Positions 1 to 5,339 of a stretch of DNA of 7,227 bases are shown here, in pieces; the stretch's first letter is position 1, and each line of letters opens with the position of its first letter. The position numbers were made by a program, and so were the translations under genes. Below the pieces are notes generated by a model, which saw nothing but the letters and a program-made list of their open reading frames with translations, ran no database searches and had not been told where the DNA came from. This stretch comes from Chloroflexota bacterium (GTDB lineage: Bacteria; Chloroflexota; Dehalococcoidia; Lucifugimonadales; VGZR01). The DNA lies in the NCBI GenBank assembly GCA_027625225.1, contig JAQBWG010000093.1, forward strand, positions 1 to 7,227. The letters run 5' to 3'.

Positions 1-30
1 AGAGCGGGCCCAATTATGTGGGCCCGCTCT
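1..30. terminator. GC-rich hairpin, probable intrinsic terminator at the left edge
   Basis: Bases 1-11 (AGAGCGGGCCC) pair perfectly with 20-30 (GGGCCCGCTCT) across an 8-base loop. On the plus strand the stem is followed by a short T-rich stretch (TTTGATTATT), so it would stop a rightward transcript from a gene left of the window. It also lies about 40 bases beyond the stop codon of the leftward HU gene and may serve that gene, but any T-tract in that direction falls outside the window. The stem is certain; the direction is not. Confidence 0.7.
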
Positions 31-41
31 TTGATTATTCT

Positions 42-53
42 AAGTCTAGACTT
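42..53. repeat. 12-bp perfect palindrome downstream of HU
   Basis: AAGTCTAGACTT is a perfect 12-bp palindrome between the HU stop codon and the hairpin at 1-30. It contains an XbaI-type core (TCTAGA). It has no loop, so it is a poor RNA hairpin, and it could be a protein-binding site or chance. No function is assigned. Confidence 0.35.
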
Positions 54-71
54 CTATACGAAGTGGTGTAT

Positions 72-362
72 TTACTTCGCAGCCGCGCTTAGATTGGCCC
101 CGGGGGTGAAACCCACGCGCTTATGGGCAGGAACGGTGATTAGAGAACCGGCCTTGCCTCCGCGGATGGGTCGAACCTTGCGGGCTTTGACCTTGCGCAC
201 TTCAAAGGTACCGAAACCGGTGATAACCACGCGGTCTCCAGAACCAAGTGCTGCCTGGATGCTGTCCAGAACGGCGTTCAAGGCCGATTCACCCTGTGCC
301 CTGGAACCACCAAGTTTCGACGCCACTCGGGCGGTCAGGTCGCTCTTCCTCAATGTAGCCAT
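72..362 (-). CDS. HU family DNA-binding protein
   Basis: A 96-residue nucleoid protein of the HU/IHF family, expected to act as a dimer that bends DNA and compacts the chromosome. The N-terminal helical half (about 1-45) starts with the typical KSDLTARVASKLGGS pattern. The core GFGTFEVRKVKAR (49-61) matches the HU signature. The DNA-contacting beta-arm (about 61-77) is unusual: where HU normally has a GRNPQTG turn, this protein has VRPIRGGKAG. The stretch between Arg61 and the VPA strand is about three residues longer than in textbook HU. Pro65 is the best candidate for the DNA-intercalating proline. The start is supported by the Shine-Dalgarno AAGGAGGGAG (371-380) eight bases upstream. It is a single leftward gene with its own promoter. 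The family call is secure; HU versus IHF-like paralogue is not resolved. Confidence 0.95.
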   Translation of the reverse strand: MATLRKSDLTARVASKLGGSRAQGESALNAVLDSIQAALGSGDRVVITGFGTFEVRKVKARKVRPIRGGKAGSLITVPAHKRVGFTPGANLSAAAK

Positions 363-393
363 AAAAGCTGCTCCCTCCTTGTTTAATTGAATT

Positions 394-408
394 CCTCAAT
401 ATTCGAGG
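394..408. repeat. Imperfect inverted repeat in the HU leader
   Basis: CCTCAATATTCGAGG is an imperfect inverted repeat (CCTC/GAGG arms around an AT-rich centre). It lies in the predicted HU leader RNA, 14 bases before the Shine-Dalgarno sequence on the minus strand. It could be a weak operator or a small leader hairpin. It is short enough to be chance. Confidence 0.25.
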
Positions 409-468
409 CCTTTACTCACCCTTGCCTGCGCTACGATGGGTTCGCTGGCCTCGCTAGCACCGCACGAG

Positions 469-497
469 ATGGTATGTGCTTCCGGCCCCTGTGTCAA
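469..497 (-). promoter_or_regulatory. Sigma70-type promoter of the HU gene
   Basis: Read on the minus strand, a perfect -35 hexamer TTGACA (complement of 492-497) is followed by exactly 17 bases and then TACCAT (complement of 469-474), which matches 4 of 6 bases of TATAAT. Transcription would start near 462, giving a leader of about 100 bases before the HU start codon. The perfect -35 and ideal spacing make this the best promoter in the window. Confidence 0.65.
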
Positions 498-566
498 GTC
501 CTCGAAGTGAGGTCTAGCCGCTCGCCATGCGGTTCTTTGTGTTACAACTAGTAGCTCTAGCTATGC

Positions 567-590
567 TACAATCCACCGCCGGGTGAGGGG
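567..590 (+). promoter_or_regulatory. Possible -10 element and ribosome binding site of lhgO
   Basis: TACAAT (567-572) matches 5 of 6 bases of the -10 consensus, but no convincing -35 is found at normal spacing (GTTACA at 541-546 is 20 bases away). The region just upstream carries a small inverted repeat, GTAGC (551-555) and GCTAC (565-569), overlapping this -10, which would suit an operator. GTGAGGGG (583-590) is a purine-rich Shine-Dalgarno seven bases before the ATG at 598. This favours that ATG over the in-frame GTG at 583. Confidence 0.4.
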
Positions 591-597
591 ATTTACC

Positions 598-1812
598 ATG
601 CAAACGAAACAATACGACATAGCTATCGTTGGTGGCGGCATCATCGGCCTTGCGACCGGTATGCGGTTGGCAAAAGAGTTTCCAAACCTCAAGACGGTTG
701 TCCTTGAAAAGGAATCCAAAGTGGCCCAGCATCAGACAGGCCATAACAGCGGCGTCATCCACGCGGGTATCTACTACGCTCCGGGCTCACAAAAAGCCAA
801 CTTTTGTGCCGAGGGTGGACGGCAACTCCGTCAATTTTGCGATGAACACAGCATTCCGTACGAGATGTGCGGCAAGGTCATCGTCGCTATCAACGATGCC
901 GAAGTGCCGAGGCTCGAAGAACTGCACCGCCGGGGAACGGCGAACGGCGCTAAGGGGTTGGAAATGGTCGGCCCTGAGCGCCTTCGCGAGCTTGAACCTC
1001 ATGCCGCCGGAGTAAAGGCCGTCTTCTCGCCCAATACCGGCATTATTCAGTTCAGCAAGGTGTCCGAATCGTATGCGGATGTCATGCGGACGCACGGTGG
1101 CGATATCTCGCTGGGCACACGTGCCCTGTCCATTACCCGAAGAGATGGCCGGATGTTCATCGAAACGAACACCGGCACACTATCGGCAAAGCACATCATC
1201 AACTGCGCAGGGCTTCACGCCGACAAGGTCGCACGGATGATGGGCGTCGACATCGGCGTGCGAGCCATCCCCTTTCGGGGCGAATACTTCTCCATCAAGC
1301 CGGAGCGAGCGCATCTTGTTCGTAGCCTTATCTACCCTGTACCCGACCCTAGAATGCCGTTCCTCGGTGTGCATTTCACCAAGCGCATAACTGGCGAAGT
1401 CGAGGCAGGCCCCAACGCCGTGCTCGCATTCGCCCGCGAAGGATACAAAAAGACCAGTTTTAGTCTGGGAGACACGATGGGGATGCTCAGTTTCCCCGGT
1501 TTCTGGCGTATGTCACGAACCTACTGGAAAACTGGGTTCGACGAGCAGTACCGTTCGTTCATGAAGGGTGTGTTCCTCAGATCGCTTCAAACTCTCGTAC
1601 CGGATATCCAGATGTCTGACCTTGGGGAGCCCGGTTCGGGCGTTCGCGCTCAGGCCGTCGACCGCAACGGCAAATTGTTGCAGGATTTCAGTATCGCAGA
1701 GACGGAGAACGCCATCCACGTGCTCAGTGCGCCGTCCCCCGGTGCGACAGCGTCGCTGACCATCAGCCGCTACATCGTGGATAAAGCGCAGACCTCGTTC
1801 GGTCTGGGCTAA
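598..1812 (+). CDS. lhgO: L-2-hydroxyglutarate oxidase (FAD-dependent)
   Basis: A 404-residue flavoprotein of the DAO superfamily, LhgO/YgaF type. It oxidises L-2-hydroxyglutarate to 2-oxoglutarate and typically passes electrons to the respiratory chain at the inner face of the membrane. The dinucleotide fold begins at once: GGGIIG at 12-17, with Glu37 (VVLEKE) placed to bind the FAD ribose. The family block HQTGHNSGVIHAGIYY spans 45-60. Later come FRGEYF, YPVPDPRMPFLGVHF and, near the C-terminus, GVRAQAVDRNGKL and APSPGATAS, all characteristic of this enzyme. No signal peptide or membrane helix is seen. Length is normal for the family. The ATG at 598 is chosen for its Shine-Dalgarno; a GTG at 583 would add five residues. 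The 3' end overlaps the convergent SDR gene. It is probably not part of the hydrolase cluster. Confidence 0.92.
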   Translation: MQTKQYDIAIVGGGIIGLATGMRLAKEFPNLKTVVLEKESKVAQHQTGHNSGVIHAGIYYAPGSQKANFCAEGGRQLRQFCDEHSIPYEMCGKVIVAINDAEVPRLEELHRRGTANGAKGLEMVGPERLRELEPHAAGVKAVFSPNTGIIQFSKVSESYADVMRTHGGDISLGTRALSITRRDGRMFIETNTGTLSAKHIINCAGLHADKVARMMGVDIGVRAIPFRGEYFSIKPERAHLVRSLIYPVPDPRMPFLGVHFTKRITGEVEAGPNAVLAFAREGYKKTSFSLGDTMGMLSFPGFWRMSRTYWKTGFDEQYRSFMKGVFLRSLQTLVPDIQMSDLGEPGSGVRAQAVDRNGKLLQDFSIAETENAIHVLSAPSPGATASLTISRYIVDKAQTSFGLG

Positions 1813-2600
1813 TGCATTACCAGGCCGCCGTCCACGTTGATGGACTGGCCGGTGATGTTTCTCCCGCCGGGGCCAGCGAGATATACAGCCATGGCAGCGA
1901 TGTCCTCCGGTTCGTTCTGACGACCTAGCGGGATGGGCGCCGTCCGGCGTTTGATGAAGTCGTCCGTAGACTCGTTGTGCACCTTCGCACCCTGCAGAAT
2001 GATATTGTCGCCCAAAGGCGTGTCGGTAATGCCCGGGCATATAGCATTCACGTTGATGTTGTGCTGCCCCAGTTGCAACGCGGCCACCGACGACATGACG
2101 ATAACGGCCGCCTTGCTGGCTGCGTAAGCCGCGTTGGAACCGCCGGGGAACGCCTTGCCGGAGATGGATGCGATGTTGATGATGCGCCCGCCGTTTCCCT
2201 GCTCAATCATCTGTCGTGCCGCCCTCTGCATGGCGAAAAACGTCCCTTTGGCGTTCACTCTGTGCATCGAATCCCAGTCAGCCTCGGTCAGTTCCATGAT
2301 GGGCGCGTAGCGGGTGACACCGGCGTTGTTCACCATCACGTCCAGGCTGCCAAACTCGCGCACCGTCTCGGTAATCATCCGGTCAATATCGGCCATGCTC
2401 GACACGTCGGTCTTCAACGCCAAGCTCTTGCGGCCCAGTTTTTCGATTCCAGACGCGGCTTCCTTGGCTTTCTGCTCGTTCAAATCAGCAATCGCAACAT
2501 TAGCACCCGCCTCTGCCAGTGCCAGTGCGATGGCCCTGCCGATGCCCTGACCCGCGCCGGTGACTATCGCCCGTTTGCCTTTCAAATCCGATATGTCCAT
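1809..2600 (-). CDS. SDR family oxidoreductase, classical NAD-type
   Basis: A 263-residue cytoplasmic short-chain dehydrogenase/reductase that should interconvert an alcohol and a ketone or aldehyde. The cofactor loop TGAGQGIG is at 14-21, Asp39 after the second strand points to NAD(H) rather than NADP(H), and NNAG is at 91-94. The catalytic tetrad is complete: Asn116 (VNAKG), Ser145 (NIAS), Tyr159 and Lys163 (YAASK). CPGITDTP follows, and the C-terminus ends in the usual INVDGG strand. It is the last gene of the leftward operon, starting 24 nt after the preceding SDR, with a weak AGAGG ahead of the ATG. Its TAG overlaps the TAA of the convergent lhgO gene. The sequence resembles sorbitol/acetoin-type or FabG-like SDRs, but the substrate cannot be told. 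Confidence 0.93.
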   Translation of the reverse strand: MDISDLKGKRAIVTGAGQGIGRAIALALAEAGANVAIADLNEQKAKEAASGIEKLGRKSLALKTDVSSMADIDRMITETVREFGSLDVMVNNAGVTRYAPIMELTEADWDSMHRVNAKGTFFAMQRAARQMIEQGNGGRIINIASISGKAFPGGSNAAYAASKAAVIVMSSVAALQLGQHNINVNAICPGITDTPLGDNIILQGAKVHNESTDDFIKRRTAPIPLGRQNEPEDIAAMAVYLAGPGGRNITGQSINVDGGLVMH

Positions 2601-2624
2601 ACCTCAGCCTCTTAACAAAATCGG

Positions 2625-3404
2625 TTACTTGGCGATGATACCGCCGTCTATCACCAACTCCGCGCCGGTCATGTAGGCCGACTCGTCCGACGCCAGGAAC
2701 ACGATGGACTGTGCGACCTCCTGTGAGGTGCCCAATCGGCCCATCGGTATCCAGTCCAGCCGTGGATCGTCGCCGCCCGAGTCGAGCACCTGGTCGACGG
2801 CCCAGCGCGACAACGGTGTGTCGATTTCGCCAGGGTGAAGGGAGTTTACGCGGATGTTGTCCTTGGCGTACTGGATGGCTGCTGCGCGGGCTAGTAGACG
2901 GTTCGCGCCTTTGGCCGCTGCGTAGGGTGCGCTAAACCCGCCGCCTATCATGCCGTCGGTGGAGGACAGGATGACGATGGAGCCGCCGCCGGACTTTTTC
3001 ATGACCGGGATGCAGTGCTTCATTCCCAGGAATGCACCCTTCGCGTGGATGTCCATCATGGTGTCCCACTGTTCGAGCGTTGTGCGCTCTACGGTGCTGC
3101 CCGTGGTTGTTCCGGCAGCGTTCACAATGATGTCCAGGCACACGAATTTTTCCACTGTCACGGCGACCACTTTTTTCCAGTGGTCCTCGCTGCTGACCTC
3201 GTGTTTGACGAACACCGCCTCGGCACCGGTCTTTCGTATCTGGGCGGCAGTTTTCTCGCCCTTTTCGGCGTTCATATCGGTGAGAACGAGTTTCGCGCCT
3301 TCTTTGGCGAACATCCACGCTGTAGTGCCGCCGATGCCCATCAGCTCGCCCTGCACACCCATTGCCGCACCGGTGATGATGGCGACCTTGTCTTTTAAAC
3401 GCAT
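2625..3404 (-). CDS. SDR family oxidoreductase, atypical active site
   Basis: A 259-residue short-chain dehydrogenase. Ser148, Tyr161 and Lys165 (YAAAK) keep the catalytic triad, Asp43 suggests NAD(H), and HPGEIDTP and a C-terminal VIDGG strand are present. Three places depart from the classical pattern. The glycine-rich loop is expanded by seven residues: TGAA and GIGG are separated by MGVQGELM instead of one residue. NNAG has become NAAG (95-98). The tetrad asparagine is replaced by His120 (DIHAKG). The ATG at 3404 is chosen because it overlaps the upstream TGA by one base and has GGAG eight bases before it. The same frame stays open for another 34 residues upstream, but that stretch is inside the DUF385 gene. 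The substrate is unknown; it may act with the neighbouring SDR on the product of the CehA-like hydrolase. Confidence 0.9.
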   Translation of the reverse strand: MRLKDKVAIITGAAMGVQGELMGIGGTTAWMFAKEGAKLVLTDMNAEKGEKTAAQIRKTGAEAVFVKHEVSSEDHWKKVVAVTVEKFVCLDIIVNAAGTTTGSTVERTTLEQWDTMMDIHAKGAFLGMKHCIPVMKKSGGGSIVILSSTDGMIGGGFSAPYAAAKGANRLLARAAAIQYAKDNIRVNSLHPGEIDTPLSRWAVDQVLDSGGDDPRLDWIPMGRLGTSQEVAQSIVFLASDESAYMTGAELVIDGGIIAK

Positions 3405-3769
3405 CAGGCGTTCTCCAACGTAACTTCGACAAGTGGGCTGTCTTTCAGCCATTCGGTTAAGTCCCAATCCCTGCCTTCGAGCTCGCGCATACGGGTGAGG
3501 ATGCATTTACGTTCGGGCGAATCGGTTATGGGCGTGGCACGGGCGGGCAAGTCGGCCTTGACGGATTCTTTGAGATGAAAGGTGAACTCCGGTTCGGCGA
3601 GCATATTGGCGTACCAGTCGCGGGTACCAGGTGTACCGGTGATGTAAAGCACGCCGTCCACGTTGTGAAACCAAATCTCAATCTTGCGGGGCTTGCCACT
3701 TTTGCGGCCCTTAGTGGTGATGTCTATGGTCAGGTCGTTTTCGAGGGCCTTTTGAATCTGTTCGTCCAT
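3404..3769 (-). CDS. DUF385 nitroreductase-family protein, putative F420-dependent
   Basis: A 121-residue split-barrel protein of the deazaflavin-dependent nitroreductase family (DUF385, Ddn-like). The pattern TTKGRKSGKPRKIEIWF (18-34), then YITGTPGTRDWYANM (42-56) and a strand resembling PEFTFHL, follows the family's cofactor-binding barrel. Known relatives use F420H2 to reduce quinones or nitro compounds, and some bind FMN or heme instead, so the cofactor is inferred. The start is the ATG at 3769, with AGGAGA (3774-3779 complement) just ahead. A TTG at 3790 in the same frame would add seven residues but would read through that Shine-Dalgarno. It is the second gene of the leftward operon, 54 nt after the CehA-like gene and sharing one base with the next SDR, which implies translational coupling. 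Confidence 0.82.
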   Translation of the reverse strand: MDEQIQKALENDLTIDITTKGRKSGKPRKIEIWFHNVDGVLYITGTPGTRDWYANMLAEPEFTFHLKESVKADLPARATPITDSPERKCILTRMRELEGRDWDLTEWLKDSPLVEVTLENA

Positions 3770-3773
3770 GATT

Positions 3774-3779
3774 TCTCCT
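3774..3779 (-). promoter_or_regulatory. Ribosome binding site of the DUF385 gene
   Basis: AGGAGA on the minus strand lies four bases before the ATG at 3769. It decides this start over the upstream TTG at 3790. Confidence 0.6.
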
Positions 3780-3816
3780 AATAAGGTCAACTAAGAATCA
3801 ACGCAGAAGCATCCTG

Positions 3817-3832
3817 TAGGCATCTAGGCATC
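3817..3832. repeat. Exact tandem duplication of an 8-bp unit over a stop codon
   Basis: TAGGCATC occurs twice in direct succession, and the flanking GCATCCTGT is also repeated (3809-3817 and 3828-3836). On the minus strand this is GATGCCTA twice, and the first copy supplies the TAG stop of the CehA-like gene. With only one copy the frame would continue for six more codons to a TGA. Confidence 0.6.
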
Positions 3833-5245
3833 CTGTCCCTGGCGGAACAGGTCTACGACCTCCTTACGCTGGGCGTCGGTGTAGAAGCGGCCTTTCGTGC
3901 TCACCCACTGCAAGGATGTTTCGATGGACTTGTCGAACCAGGCGGCGGCCTCTTTTTTTTCGTCGCTGTCCGCGCCGCAGGTCACGTACACGGGACTGGT
4001 GTGGGCGAAGATAGGCTGGGCGAAACTGTCGCGGACGTTGCCTGCCTGCCGCGCGGCTATCCAGCCGTCGGATTTCACCGGCATGTCGGCTGCCAGCCTG
4101 CCGCTCTTCGAGCCTTCGGGGAAATCCTGCGATGCGATTACCTTGCCGTTTGCGATAAGTTCGACTTGCGAGACGGGATAGTGCGATGTCCATGTGGCAA
4201 TGGCGGACAGTTTACTGCCCTGCGAAGCCTGTATATCGTCGCCGGGAACCTTGCCATCCACCTGCAACTCCAGCGCAGGGCCGTTGGTGATGAAGGTGTT
4301 GCCCTTCTTGAGCGCGGAGAGCCACGAGTCGTACTCGAACGCGCCGCCGGTCTGCGCGTAGACCCGGTTGGCGGAGCAGATGTACCAGTCGGAGCCGGTG
4401 GATGCGGGCAGGCGGATGCCAGCGTTGAGCATACGGTAGTAGATGTCGTACTCAGGGTCCATCCAGTATGGGTCGAACAGGTTGAATGCATCCACTTTGC
4501 CGAGAATCGCTGCGACGGGCGCCTCCATGCCCTGGCCGTTGTGGCACCAGATGACGATGCCGCCCTGCCGCCTGGTGTCGTCGCAGGCGTAGCTGAGCGG
4601 CGGGTAGTCGGGTTCGAAGGGGTCGACCAGCACTCCCCTGCTCATGGGTTGCACGGCGTTACGCAGGTTGAGCAGCATCACGTGGCCGTAGCCGATGTCC
4701 CACGGCCCAGGCGCGTTGTGTCGTGTCTCCTCGCCGGACTGGACGTAGTGGTGCGCAGACGAGAATTCGCTCAGCATGCCAACGGGATATTTATTGGTTG
4801 CGTAGGGTAAGTCCCAACGTTTGAGGATGCTCACTGCGGTCATGCGGAGGTCTTCAACGCGGGGGTCGAGACGGAGACGGTCGTCCGGGCGCTTCTCTTT
4901 CTCGTCGTAGTGAATGTGGGTGTTGCCCGGATGCCAGCCGTTGTCTCCGAGTTGCGTCCAACGCTCCAGAACGATGTCCACGGTGGCGGTGCCTTTGGCG
5001 GGAGCGGCGACTTCTAGCTGGACGGGTATATATTCGGTGCCACGTTCCACCACGATGCGGGTCGTCCCCCGCTCGGCCTCGACCTCGAAGGCGCTGTCGG
5101 CGTAAAAGAAGGGGTCGCCGGTGCCCACCTTGAGGATAGCGCCGGAGGGGTGGGCGAACATGCCCTGCGAGGTGATGACCTGCACACGCGCCGCCACCGG
5201 CTGGCCGGTCGCCTTGTCTATGATTTTTCCGCTTATCTTACCCAT
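3824..5245 (-). CDS. CehA/McbA family metallohydrolase
   Basis: A 473-residue protein with two parts. Residues 1-95 form a carboxypeptidase-regulatory-like beta-sandwich (GKISGKIIDKATGQPVAA at the start). The rest is a PHP-like metallohydrolase of the CehA/McbA type, named after carbaryl hydrolases. Probable metal ligands are His110 and His112 (NTHIHY), His235 (WCHNGQG) and Asp286 (STGSDWY). The later NTFITNGPALELQVDGKVPGD block is typical of the family. No signal peptide is seen, so it is probably cytoplasmic. The substrate (ester, carbamate or other) cannot be read. It is the first gene of the leftward operon. The start is uncertain: the ATG at 5245 fits the domain boundary but has no Shine-Dalgarno. 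An ATG at 5272 (nine extra residues) also lacks one, and further upstream the frame enters the divergent promoter. Confidence 0.85.
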   Translation of the reverse strand: MGKISGKIIDKATGQPVAARVQVITSQGMFAHPSGAILKVGTGDPFFYADSAFEVEAERGTTRIVVERGTEYIPVQLEVAAPAKGTATVDIVLERWTQLGDNGWHPGNTHIHYDEKEKRPDDRLRLDPRVEDLRMTAVSILKRWDLPYATNKYPVGMLSEFSSAHHYVQSGEETRHNAPGPWDIGYGHVMLLNLRNAVQPMSRGVLVDPFEPDYPPLSYACDDTRRQGGIVIWCHNGQGMEAPVAAILGKVDAFNLFDPYWMDPEYDIYYRMLNAGIRLPASTGSDWYICSANRVYAQTGGAFEYDSWLSALKKGNTFITNGPALELQVDGKVPGDDIQASQGSKLSAIATWTSHYPVSQVELIANGKVIASQDFPEGSKSGRLAADMPVKSDGWIAARQAGNVRDSFAQPIFAHTSPVYVTCGADSDEKKEAAAWFDKSIETSLQWVSTKGRFYTDAQRKEVVDLFRQGQDA

Positions 5246-5260
5246 GTGTTTAGTCGCCAG

Positions 5261-5266
5261 ATTGTA
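5261..5266 (-). promoter_or_regulatory. Possible -10 for a near-leaderless CehA-like transcript
   Basis: On the minus strand TACAAT (complement of 5261-5266) lies 15 bases before the ATG at 5245, so a transcript from here would have a leader of only about 9 bases. That would agree with the lack of a Shine-Dalgarno. No good -35 is seen, so this is a weak call. Confidence 0.25.
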
Positions 5267-5297
5267 CCGCATTGGGACGTAAAATCGGCCTTCGGCA

Positions 5298-5307
5298 ATG
5301 ATATACT
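5298..5307. promoter_or_regulatory. Divergent promoter core with overlapping -10 elements
   Basis: On the plus strand TGATATACT (5299-5307) is an extended -10 (TG, one base, TATACT). It would start transcription near 5314, giving a leader of about 26 bases before the phosphotriesterase-family start at 5340. On the minus strand the same bases read TATCAT (complement of 5298-5303), 5 of 6 to the -10 consensus, starting near 5291 for the CehA-like operon. Neither has a convincing -35. Shared AT-rich -10 sequences of this kind are known for bidirectional bacterial promoters. Confidence 0.5.
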
Positions 5308-5329
5308 CTGCGCCGCACGAGACACACAT

Positions 5330-5334
5330 GGAGG
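5330..5334 (+). promoter_or_regulatory. Ribosome binding site of the phosphotriesterase-family gene
   Basis: GGAGG lies five bases before the ATG at 5340 and selects it over the in-frame ATGs at 5298 and 5328. The 5298 ATG falls inside the predicted -10 element, and the 5328 ATG overlaps this site. Confidence 0.75.
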
Positions 5335-5339
5335 ACGAT

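Noticed and set aside
16..390. Rightward 124-codon open frame over HU
   Set aside because: It lies antisense to a clear HU gene with promoter and ribosome binding site, and its product has no recognisable pattern.
363..597. Possible tRNA or small RNA gene in the HU-lhgO gap
   Set aside because: Only short hairpins are present (for example CCTC/GAGG at 500-512); there is no cloverleaf, and the region is explained by two divergent promoters.
583..597. GTG at 583 as the lhgO start
   Set aside because: It falls on the Shine-Dalgarno of the ATG at 598, and the five extra residues are not needed for the FAD fold.
514..762. Leftward 82-codon open frame at the start of lhgO
   Set aside because: It overlaps the N-terminal FAD fold of lhgO on the other strand, with no family pattern of its own.
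1513..2040. Leftward 175-codon open frame across the lhgO/SDR junction
   Set aside because: Its Arg/His/Gly-rich product is typical of out-of-frame reading of GC-rich genes, and it overlaps two well-supported genes.
1977..2615. Rightward 212-codon open frame opposite the classical SDR
   Set aside because: It is the antisense shadow of a gene with a complete SDR tetrad, and no start signal was seen.
4001..4810. Rightward 269-codon open frame opposite the CehA-like gene
   Set aside because: It is long only because of GC-biased third positions; it is Val/Gly/Ala-rich without domains, while the opposite strand has metal-ligand motifs.
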